Source: JBLMZI01 sp050258755
Lineage (GTDB): Bacteria > Bacillota > Syntrophomonadia > Syntrophomonadales > DTU052
NCBI GenBank assembly: GCA_050258755.1
Contig: JBLMZI010000005.1
Coordinates: 248,001-312,000 of the forward strand
Direction: 5' to 3'
Length of the DNA stretch: 64,000 nt
The position numbers and the translations under genes are program-made. How positions within the stretch are numbered: position 1 is the stretch's first letter; the number at the start of each line of letters is the position of its first letter. Below, in pieces: positions 18,937-25,939 of the stretch. The notes beneath the pieces were generated by a model. It did no database searches and was not told the origin of the DNA. It saw only the letters and a program-made list of their open reading frames with translations.

Positions 18937-18965
18937 TTGTTGGAGACTATGGTAAAATGTATAAA
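18937..18965 (+). promoter_or_regulatory. Sigma-A promoter for the chemoreceptor gene
   Basis: TTGTTG (18937-18942), 17-base spacer, TATAAA (18960-18965). An inverted repeat AACAAT...ATTGTT (18915-18920 and 18936-18941) overlaps the -35 element and could be an operator. The leader to the start codon is about 180 bases. Confidence 0.6.
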
Positions 18966-19124
18966 AGCTCCAAAGCGGAATCAGCGGTAAGGAACCGGGT
19001 TTCATTCCAAATTCGGGATCGGTGTTGATGGCGTGCCTTGGGGCGTTTTGTTTTTCTGCAGGGTTCGCCTGATTTTTTATACGGACTTGGTGAAAGAAAA
19101 AATGAAGCAGAGGAAGGGGGGGGA

Positions 19125-19144
19125 GGCACAGTTGGGACTGTGCC
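19125..19144 (+). promoter_or_regulatory. Hairpin between ribosome site and start codon of the chemoreceptor gene
   Basis: GGCACAG (19125-19131) pairs perfectly with CTGTGCC (19138-19144). The purine-rich ribosome site AAGGGGGGGGAGG lies just before and the ATG at 19151 six bases after, so folding would bring the two to normal distance. Confidence 0.5.
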
Positions 19145-19150
19145 GTGCAA

Positions 19151-21241
19151 ATGGAGCAGCAGAAACGAAAAAGCCTGAAGAGTTTCATTCTCGTATCAAC
19201 GATCGGGGTAACCTTCCTGATATTCATCATCCAAGCATTGATCAGCTACCAGAGTTTCAGCAAAGAATTAACCAACTCGGTGAACAGTTACCTGCAGTCA
19301 ATGGCTGAGCAGAAAGCGGGCGCCATGTTCAAGAGCATGGAAGACAGCGCATCGGCCAACCTGTCGCTGGCGCAGGAGTTGGAAGCCCTGCCGGCGTGGA
19401 ACGAAGGGTCGTTTGAATCCATTTACGCAATGATCAGGCAGCATATTGCCAAAGAAAAAACCATTTATGGTTCGGGCTTCTGGCTGACCTATAACTATCT
19501 GGGCCCGGACAAGAAATACTTCGGCCCGTATGTGGTCGGCGGGCAGGCGGCCATCGACTGGGAATACAATACCGATGCCTACGATTACCCGAATCAGGCG
19601 TGGTATAAAACCGCGATTGGAACGAAAAACCGGATTAACTATACTGAGCCGTACTACGACGCTGCCAGCAAGGTCACCATGATTACCAGCGGCAGCCCGC
19701 TTTACCGGAATGGAAAGATTGTGGGCTGCACGACCGCAGATTTTGACGTGACCCAGCTTCGAAAAGGAATCGAGGATATCGAGGTTGGCAAGAAAGGTTT
19801 CGCTTTTGTCATAACCCAGTCCGGCTACACGATGGGTCTGGAGGCAAGGGTAAAGGGCTGGAAGGACTTGAATGACAAAAACGAAAAGAACGATATTACC
19901 AAGTTCGGCGACACAGCGATGCAGGAACTTGGCCAGTCCGTGGCTCAGGCGTCCGTCGCCGGAATCACGGAGGTTGACTTCCAGGATCAAACCATGTTTG
20001 CGTCTTATGCGCCAATTGGGACCACCGGGCTGAAACTGGTTCTGCTTATGCCGCGATCTGAGGCACTTGCCGTCTTAAGTTCCGTTATGGCGAAGATGGT
20101 TGTGGTTCTGATTCTTGCGCTCATTCTCTTTGCCGTTGGCATCAACATGCTGGTTTCCAATAAGATTGGGCGGCCGCTGAATGCGATCGTGGTTGAGGCC
20201 GATCGGGTTTCCCAGGGGGATCTTACCGAACAGCCGGAATCGTATCATTTCGAAAACAACGAAATCGGCTTCCTGGCCAAGGCGTTTCAGGCGATGGCCG
20301 CCAGTGCGCGCGGCCTGATCGCAGGCATGCAGCAGATCGGCAAGGAAGTCACCTTATCGGCCCAGGAACTGGCGGCGGGTGCCGAAGAACTGTCGGCAAC
20401 CTCGGAACAGGTGCTGTCAACGGTGACTGAACTGGCCAAAGGCTCTAACGAGCAGGCGAAGACCGCCCAGGAAGGCAACCTGCTGCTGCGTGAAATGATT
20501 GATCAGCTCAGCGAAGTTGCGTCCAGCGCGTCGGCCTCCGAGGCGTTGACCTCGATGGCCCGGGATTATGCGCACGGCGCGGCGGATAAAGTCAGCTATC
20601 AGAAAGTCAAGATGGCCGAGAACCGGAATGCGTCGAACAACGTCGGCGCCGCCATTTCGGTTCTCTCCGACAAATCGAGACAGATTGGCGAAATTGTCAA
20701 TGTGATTAGCGAGATCGCGGATTTGACCAACTTGCTGGCCTTGAATGCCGCGATTGAAGCCGCCCGGGCCGGTGAGCAGGGCCGCGGTTTTGCGGTGGTT
20801 GCCCAGGAAGTGCGTTCACTGGCCGAACAGTCATCGCAAGCGTCCAAAGAAATCAGCGATCTGATCAAAGAGATTCAATCGGGGGTGGCGCATGCGGTTG
20901 GCGAGGTGCAGAATGCCGAAGTGATCATCACCGAGCAGGAACATGCGGTGGACGAAACCACGGAAGCGTTCCAGAGCATCTTCAGCGCGGTAGAAAAGGT
21001 GGCCACTGGCATCCGCGAAGTCGCGCAGACCGCGTCAGCGGTCAGCCAGAAGGCCAATACGGTAGGTACTTCGATTCAATCGATTGCCAGCATCACCGAA
21101 GAGAGCGCGGCTGGCAGCGAGGAAGTGCTGGCCTCGTACGAACAGGAAGCGATGGCGATCCAGAAGGTCGCCGAAGAGGCCACCAAGCTGGCCACGCTGA
21201 CTGCCAAGCTGGAGCGGCGGATTGCGCTCTTCAAGATCTAA
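19151..21241 (+). CDS. Methyl-accepting chemotaxis protein with Cache sensor
   Basis: Transmembrane chemoreceptor of 696 residues. TM1 (about 12-34), double-Cache ligand domain (40-285) with YDYPNQAWY, EPYYD and TTADFD, TM2 (313-335), HAMP (336-390), then a long cytoplasmic coiled coil with the conserved signalling tip ending in AAIEAARAGEQGRGFAVVAQ (about residues 530-550). It signals to CheA through CheW; a CheW gene is at 57239. No CheR-docking pentapeptide at the C terminus. ATG 19151 is preferred; GTG at 19145 is in frame. The Cache domain is clearly akin to those of the two kinases at 3-5453, suggesting related ligands. Confidence 0.93.
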   Translation: MEQQKRKSLKSFILVSTIGVTFLIFIIQALISYQSFSKELTNSVNSYLQSMAEQKAGAMFKSMEDSASANLSLAQELEALPAWNEGSFESIYAMIRQHIAKEKTIYGSGFWLTYNYLGPDKKYFGPYVVGGQAAIDWEYNTDAYDYPNQAWYKTAIGTKNRINYTEPYYDAASKVTMITSGSPLYRNGKIVGCTTADFDVTQLRKGIEDIEVGKKGFAFVITQSGYTMGLEARVKGWKDLNDKNEKNDITKFGDTAMQELGQSVAQASVAGITEVDFQDQTMFASYAPIGTTGLKLVLLMPRSEALAVLSSVMAKMVVVLILALILFAVGINMLVSNKIGRPLNAIVVEADRVSQGDLTEQPESYHFENNEIGFLAKAFQAMAASARGLIAGMQQIGKEVTLSAQELAAGAEELSATSEQVLSTVTELAKGSNEQAKTAQEGNLLLREMIDQLSEVASSASASEALTSMARDYAHGAADKVSYQKVKMAENRNASNNVGAAISVLSDKSRQIGEIVNVISEIADLTNLLALNAAIEAARAGEQGRGFAVVAQEVRSLAEQSSQASKEISDLIKEIQSGVAHAVGEVQNAEVIITEQEHAVDETTEAFQSIFSAVEKVATGIREVAQTASAVSQKANTVGTSIQSIASITEESAAGSEEVLASYEQEAMAIQKVAEEATKLATLTAKLERRIALFKI

Positions 21242-21251
21242 TCAAACAAAA

Positions 21252-21305
21252 CAACCATCAAAAAAAGCCCCGGTTCGTTCGAACCGGGGCTTTTTTTGAT
21301 GGTTG
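21252..21305. terminator. Bidirectional terminator between chemoreceptor and rqcH
   Basis: Perfect long inverted repeat centred on TTCG with AAGCCCCGGTTCG arms, A7 on one side and T7 on the other, serving both converging genes. Confidence 0.93.
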
Positions 21306-21325
21306 ACCGGATGATGCCGCCTGGA

Positions 21326-23110
21326 TCAGATGGATTCCCCGGACGGTTGAGAAGCGAGCAGCGTCTCGAGCCGGGGATCGTGTGGATTGACATAGACGGT
21401 CCAGTAGGGATCGTAGACGACCATGCCGGGACGGGCGCCTTTCGGCTTCTTGACATTGCTGCGAAAGGTGTAGTCGACCGGAATTTTTTCGGCTTCGGAT
21501 CCTTTGGAAAAATGGGCGGCCAGAATCGCAGCCTCCTCCAGGGATGCATCCGGGACCTGATCGATCGAGCGGATCCGCGGCGGCAGATCCAGGATGACAT
21601 GAGCGCCCGGGTATCCCTGGCTGTGCAGCCAGAGAGCGGTCTTATTAGCCTGCCGTAGGGTGAGCCGGTCATTCTGCATGTTATTGCGCCCGACCCAGAT
21701 GGTAAAGCCGTCTGAGGATGAATAGACGCGCGGCTCGCTGCGCTGCTGCTTGGTTTTGCCGCGCTTGCTGTGGGCGGCGATCAGGCGCTGTTCTTCAAGC
21801 TCGTCGATGATTTCTTCCACGACGTCCAACGACTCGGCGTTGTCTAACGCAGTGACCACCGATTCCAGGTAATCGGCTTCTTGCTGAGTTTCCTCCAACA
21901 GGCGTTTCATATGTTCCCGGGTGCGCCGGGACCGGGCATACCGCTTAAAGTACACCTGCGCGTTTTCTACCGCGGTCAGACGCGGTGACAGTTCGATCAC
22001 CGTGTCGCCATCCCCGTCGAAATTCGGCAGCCGCACGCTCTCGGCGCCGCGCGGAACCTCGTGGGCGTAAGCGGTCAGCAGTTCGCCCCAGGAACGAAGA
22101 ACATTGTTTTGATTGGCCTGGGCCAGATCGCCTTCCTGGTTGAAACGCTTCCGGTAGGTTTTTTCGAGCTTGCTTTTCAGGTTACGAAGCAGGTTTGATT
22201 TTTGCGAATCGAGCCGTATGGTGTTCAGCCGCGCCCCAAAGAAGGCGTCCAGTGAATCATTGACCGTGGCGAAGGTTTTAAACCCAAAGCCCGGCGAGTT
22301 CACCGGATGGAACGGGAAAACGTCGACCGGTCCCCGGGTGCCGATCAATACCGTTGGCTGGTCCAGATCGGGATCCTGCTGGATCTGCCTGCAGATCTCA
22401 AAGAGACGGCTGAGTTCGTATTCCCCGCATTCCCCGGCCGGGAGTTCCGGATTCAGGCCGCACAGGTGGCAGAGTTCCCGGCATGTGGGGGGGCTGAATC
22501 CTTCGAAAGCGTAAAATAGTGCATTAGCAGTTCCTTTTTCCGCGGGGGCCTGCCAGAAACGATCGCAAAACGCTTCGAACGCCGCGTTGGACGGGTCCAG
22601 CTTGTGCTGGGGCGGCGGCGCTACATACGGCGCACCGGGAAGGACCTCGCGATGGCTGCTGACATCGGAGCCGTAGCGGCGAATCCCATCCAGAATGGTG
22701 CCGGTTTCCGGATCAACCAGCATTATGTTCGCGTTCTTGCCTGTAAACTCGCAGATCAACAGCTTTTCACGCCATTCCAGCAGGTCATTCAGGGCCTCAA
22801 TGCGCAGGTGAACCACCCGTTCCGCGCCCGGCTGCTCAAACCCGATGATTTTGCCGCCTTCCAGGTGTTTGCGCAGCAGCATACACAAAGCGGAAGGACG
22901 CTGCGGATTGTCCTGCCGCGTTTCGGTCAGATGCATCCGGGCCCATCCCGGATTGGCTGAAATGATCAGACGGGACGCCCCTTTTTTGCGCCGGATCACC
23001 AGCAGCAAATCGTCCCGTTCCGGTTGGTAAATCTTATCAATCCGTGCACCAATGAGGTCATCATTAAGCTCCCGGATCAGTTTTGATACGGTCAGGCCAT
23101 CAAATGGCAA
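21326..23110 (-). CDS. rqcH: Rqc2/RqcH-type NFACT ribosome quality control protein
   Basis: A 594-residue NFACT-family protein (FbpA/YloA relative). Bacterial RqcH binds obstructed 50S subunits holding peptidyl-tRNA and adds C-terminal alanine tails that mark the chain for degradation. N-terminal NFACT-N and helix-hairpin-helix region (about 1-280), a coiled-coil middle (290-440) and the NFACT-R domain (about 455-555) with FTIWVGRNNMQND and WLHSQGYPGAHVIL. TTG start at 23110 is chosen: GGGAGGTGG lies just upstream and the protein then begins MPFDGLT as is usual. Older annotation would call it fibronectin-binding protein. Transcribed alone from the promoter at 23131-23160. Confidence 0.92.
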   Translation of the reverse strand: MPFDGLTVSKLIRELNDDLIGARIDKIYQPERDDLLLVIRRKKGASRLIISANPGWARMHLTETRQDNPQRPSALCMLLRKHLEGGKIIGFEQPGAERVVHLRIEALNDLLEWREKLLICEFTGKNANIMLVDPETGTILDGIRRYGSDVSSHREVLPGAPYVAPPPQHKLDPSNAAFEAFCDRFWQAPAEKGTANALFYAFEGFSPPTCRELCHLCGLNPELPAGECGEYELSRLFEICRQIQQDPDLDQPTVLIGTRGPVDVFPFHPVNSPGFGFKTFATVNDSLDAFFGARLNTIRLDSQKSNLLRNLKSKLEKTYRKRFNQEGDLAQANQNNVLRSWGELLTAYAHEVPRGAESVRLPNFDGDGDTVIELSPRLTAVENAQVYFKRYARSRRTREHMKRLLEETQQEADYLESVVTALDNAESLDVVEEIIDELEEQRLIAAHSKRGKTKQQRSEPRVYSSSDGFTIWVGRNNMQNDRLTLRQANKTALWLHSQGYPGAHVILDLPPRIRSIDQVPDASLEEAAILAAHFSKGSEAEKIPVDYTFRSNVKKPKGARPGMVVYDPYWTVYVNPHDPRLETLLASQPSGESI

Positions 23111-23130
23111 GGGCTCCACCTCCCGACCCA

Positions 23131-23160
23131 AGTATAGTATGCCCACCGCCTTTGGAACAA
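23131..23160 (-). promoter_or_regulatory. Sigma-A promoter of rqcH
   Basis: On the minus strand TTGTTC (23155-23160) and TATACT (23131-23136) are spaced by 18 bases, about 20 bases before the TTG start. Confidence 0.6.
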
Positions 23161-23258
23161 GCCCGGAGCTTGTATTGCGCTTGCCGCAGGTCATGGAGTA
23201 AGATAAAGTGGAATTCGTTTTCCTGTAAACGTATTATTTTTAGGGGGTAGACTCGACC

Positions 23259-23687
23259 GTGGACAAAAACGTCATGATTCAGTACATACGCAACCAGCTG
23301 ACCTATCTTGATGAAAATGGGCGCGCGTATTCGTTCAACATCAAAATTCATCATCTGATTCTTTCAGAAGACGAGCATGCGGCCGCCTATCGGATTCTCG
23401 ACGATGAGAAGCTGAACAAGGAATTATGGGACGAAGTCGATGTCCTGTTCCAGGATTTTACCAAGGAAACCGGACTTGCTGTTTATACGGTCGGGAAACG
23501 GCGCGGCCATCTGATGATGACCAACCATGGCGCTACGGGTCTGAAATACTACAGCGACAAAGAATTGAACGCCATGTCCGAAGCGGAGATCGAAAAGCTT
23601 TACCATGTGCTGATCCGTTTCCGCAAGCTGTATGACGACATGTTTGTGATTTTCCGGCGTTTGATCGCGGAACAGAGCAAGGCTTAG
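23259..23687 (+). CDS. Uncharacterised conserved-looking protein, 142 aa
   Basis: I do not recognise the family. The product is soluble, charged and probably mixed alpha/beta then alpha-helical, with no membrane segment, no signal peptide and a single His pair (KIHHLIL) near residue 30. GTG start at 23259 follows AGGGGG with an 11-base spacer. It is divergent from rqcH and 36 bases upstream of the DUF218 gene, so the two may be co-transcribed. Coding potential is supported by the long uninterrupted frame, third-position GC and ribosome site. Confidence 0.75.
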   Translation: MDKNVMIQYIRNQLTYLDENGRAYSFNIKIHHLILSEDEHAAAYRILDDEKLNKELWDEVDVLFQDFTKETGLAVYTVGKRRGHLMMTNHGATGLKYYSDKELNAMSEAEIEKLYHVLIRFRKLYDDMFVIFRRLIAEQSKA

Positions 23688-23722
23688 CGTTACCATGAAA
23701 GAACAAAACCGGCGGTGAAGAG

Positions 23723-24475
23723 ATGCTGTATATGATAAAATTTTTATACAGTTTTTTCCTTCCGCCGGCTGTTTTTTTCGGGCCCCTGATCTGGCTGATT
23801 ATCCGACTGGCCCGGCGTCATGAGCGTACCGGCGCCGCCGTGCTCGGAATAACCACGCTGCTGATGTATCTGGTTTCGATGCCGCTGGGTGCGAGAGTGC
23901 TGCTGCAAAGTCTCGAAAACCGCTATTCGCTCCCGGCAAACCCGGCGGGTGATGTGATTATCATGATGGGGGGCGGAGCGATCGGGGACCGGCGGGATGT
24001 CGGGGGGATCGGAATCCTGAACGCAAATGCCGCCAACCGGCTTTTAAGCGCGGTCCGACTGCAGCGGGCAACCGGTCTTCCGATTATTCTGTCCGGAGGC
24101 AAGGTGTATGCTTACGAGCCCAACGAATCGCGTATTGCCTATCGGCAGCTGCTGCAGCTGGGCGTGCCGGCCGGAAAGATTCTTCTGGAAGACCAGAGCC
24201 GCAACACCACTGAAAGCGCACAGTTTATCAGGTCGATCATGAAACGGCATCACTGGAAAACCGCGATTCTGGTCACCTCGGCTTTTCATATGGAGCGATC
24301 AGTACGAAATTTTCGCGCTGTACAGATCGATGTGGTTCCTTACCCGGTTGATTATATGACAGGGCGGACCCAGCCGGTTACACCGATGGATTTCGTGCCG
24401 GGCGGATTTGGAATGGCTTCGATTGCCGTGAAAGAGTATCTCGGGATTGCCGCCGCGGGACTGGGGATCTGGTAA
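23723..24475 (+). CDS. YdcF/ElyC-type DUF218 membrane protein
   Basis: 250 residues: two N-terminal membrane segments (about 5-27 and 37-58) followed by a DUF218 domain (about 76-235) with VIIMMGGGA, LSGGK, EDQSRNTTESA and VTSAFHMERS, the last two being family hallmarks. Proteins of this type include ElyC and SanA, tied to envelope integrity and lipid-carrier metabolism in Enterobacteria; the precise activity is not settled. ATG start 23723 with GAAGAG upstream. No functional partner in the neighbourhood. Confidence 0.88.
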   Translation: MLYMIKFLYSFFLPPAVFFGPLIWLIIRLARRHERTGAAVLGITTLLMYLVSMPLGARVLLQSLENRYSLPANPAGDVIIMMGGGAIGDRRDVGGIGILNANAANRLLSAVRLQRATGLPIILSGGKVYAYEPNESRIAYRQLLQLGVPAGKILLEDQSRNTTESAQFIRSIMKRHHWKTAILVTSAFHMERSVRNFRAVQIDVVPYPVDYMTGRTQPVTPMDFVPGGFGMASIAVKEYLGIAAAGLGIW

Positions 24476-24677
24476 ACAGCGGAACACCGCATTGCCGGGA
24501 ATGCCGGTTTCTCTCCGGTTTTTGGCCTGTGGTAGGGTATTTCCTGATTGTTTTCCGATTTCCGGCCTGTTAACGTAACGGGAGGAAGGGTCCGTTCAGG
24601 ATTATTTCGGGCCTTCTTACCCCTTGAAACCAGGATTTTCAGCCAATTTTAGCACCTGGAACGAAGGGAGATATACC

Positions 24678-25085
24678 ATGACCTTATATAATACGATTCT
24701 GGAAAGCGCTGAATGGGTCGAGCTAACCCGGCAGGAAAACGAACGCGGCCCCGAAGCGGTTCTGGATGAAGTTTTGGAAAAACGCAACTGGGACAATGCC
24801 GAAATGCTTTGGGTGCTTCGCCGTTTGATTTTCTATTATGCCACCTATGACGGTACTTTGAAAAAAGCTTCGAAAGAAAGACTGTTTGATAACTTTGTGA
24901 GCCTGATGAAGGGCATTTACATGCTTCTGGACCAGGCGAACCCGGACTTGGACGATAACATCCGGACCTATATCACGACCAAGCTCCATGACGCGACCTG
25001 GGGGATCGGCCAGGGAACCCGGCACTATTTGGAGCGCATGGAGGAAGATCAGCAGCCAATCGCGAAGATGAAACGAACGCGCTAA
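24678..25085 (+). CDS. Uncharacterised helical protein, 135 aa
   Basis: Unknown family. Predicted all-alpha, soluble, rich in Glu, Arg and Leu; no cysteine motifs or signal peptide. ATG at 24678 lies 7 bases after GAAGGGAGA; an earlier in-frame ATG at 24624 has no ribosome site. A 200-base gap upstream with short CCGG repeats separates it from the DUF218 gene. It ends about 40 bases before the glycosylase-like gene, so the pair may be co-transcribed. Confidence 0.75.
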   Translation: MTLYNTILESAEWVELTRQENERGPEAVLDEVLEKRNWDNAEMLWVLRRLIFYYATYDGTLKKASKERLFDNFVSLMKGIYMLLDQANPDLDDNIRTYITTKLHDATWGIGQGTRHYLERMEEDQQPIAKMKRTR

Positions 25086-25125
25086 CGCCACTCCAATCTT
25101 GGAAACAGAGGAAATCAATTCAACG

Positions 25126-25782
25126 ATGCTTCGAGAAAAATCAATTCGTTCAATTTTAAAAATGGAGCAGCGGGTGAAAACGTGCAGCCGCTGTACCGAG
25201 GCCTTTACCTGTGCGCATAAACCCGCGGTCGGCCGTGGGGATATGGAGCCACAGGTTATTGTGGTCTTTCACACCCGAAATCAGTTTTCCCGCGATCCGG
25301 ACCGGATTCTGGAAATGCGCCGGACCATCCGGGAACTCTATGAAATTGAACGCGGGATCTATCATACCTATCTGGTCCGCTGCCAGGCGGTTGTCTGCAG
25401 CAAGCGAAAAAGCAAAGGCGCTCTGTTGGAAGGCATTGTCATCAATGAGGACAATACCTGCCTGTTTACGGGCGCGCTTTGTGACGGAGTCGAACTGGAG
25501 CCCGACGATAATGATGCCACCAACTGTATCCGCTTCCTGCTCGAAGAGGTCGCTATTCTGCAGCCGCAGATCATTATAGGGGTTGGTGAAACGGTGTCCC
25601 GCTATCTGTTCCAGGCATACGGTCTGCTTGACCTCCTTTCCATGCGCTTTGATGAGGTGAAGAACAAACCATACTGTTCCGACCGACTCTGGGTGGTGCC
25701 GGTTGACGCGCCGGAAACCGAATTCGACAACCCTTTCAGACAGCTCAAATCCTGCTTTAAGGTCATACAGGGACAATCGTAG
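25126..25782 (+). CDS. Divergent uracil-DNA glycosylase superfamily protein
   Basis: 218 residues from ATG 25126, with GAGG about 13 bases upstream; TTG 25099 is an alternative. Features that recall family 4/5 uracil-DNA glycosylases are the N-terminal cysteines (Cys20, Cys23, Cys29), a later Cys-rich stretch around residues 95-145, and CIRFLLEEVAILQPQIIIGVGE, which has the C..FL..E...L.P..II.LG pattern of the superfamily (described here only as a pattern). The catalytic motif expected near residue 45-60 (GEAPG type) is replaced by FHTRNQFSRD, so glycosylase activity is doubtful. It may have another nucleic-acid role. Assignment rests on pattern recall only. Confidence 0.55.
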   Translation: MLREKSIRSILKMEQRVKTCSRCTEAFTCAHKPAVGRGDMEPQVIVVFHTRNQFSRDPDRILEMRRTIRELYEIERGIYHTYLVRCQAVVCSKRKSKGALLEGIVINEDNTCLFTGALCDGVELEPDDNDATNCIRFLLEEVAILQPQIIIGVGETVSRYLFQAYGLLDLLSMRFDEVKNKPYCSDRLWVVPVDAPETEFDNPFRQLKSCFKVIQGQS

Positions 25783-25939
25783 CGCGAATTTGCGATTCTC
25801 GCCGGGGCAGCAGCTTTCAGCCGATTTCCGCCGTATTTTCGATCCTGAACCATTCTTCCGCAACCCCCAGTCCCAAGGCTCGCCGTTCTTTTCTTCGAAT
25901 TCCGCGAATAGAAATGCCAAAAAACACCGGGTGAACAAC

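Noticed and set aside
18966..19110. Cyclic di-GMP or other riboswitch in the chemoreceptor leader
   Set aside because: No GEMM core motifs or other known aptamer consensus could be seen by eye.
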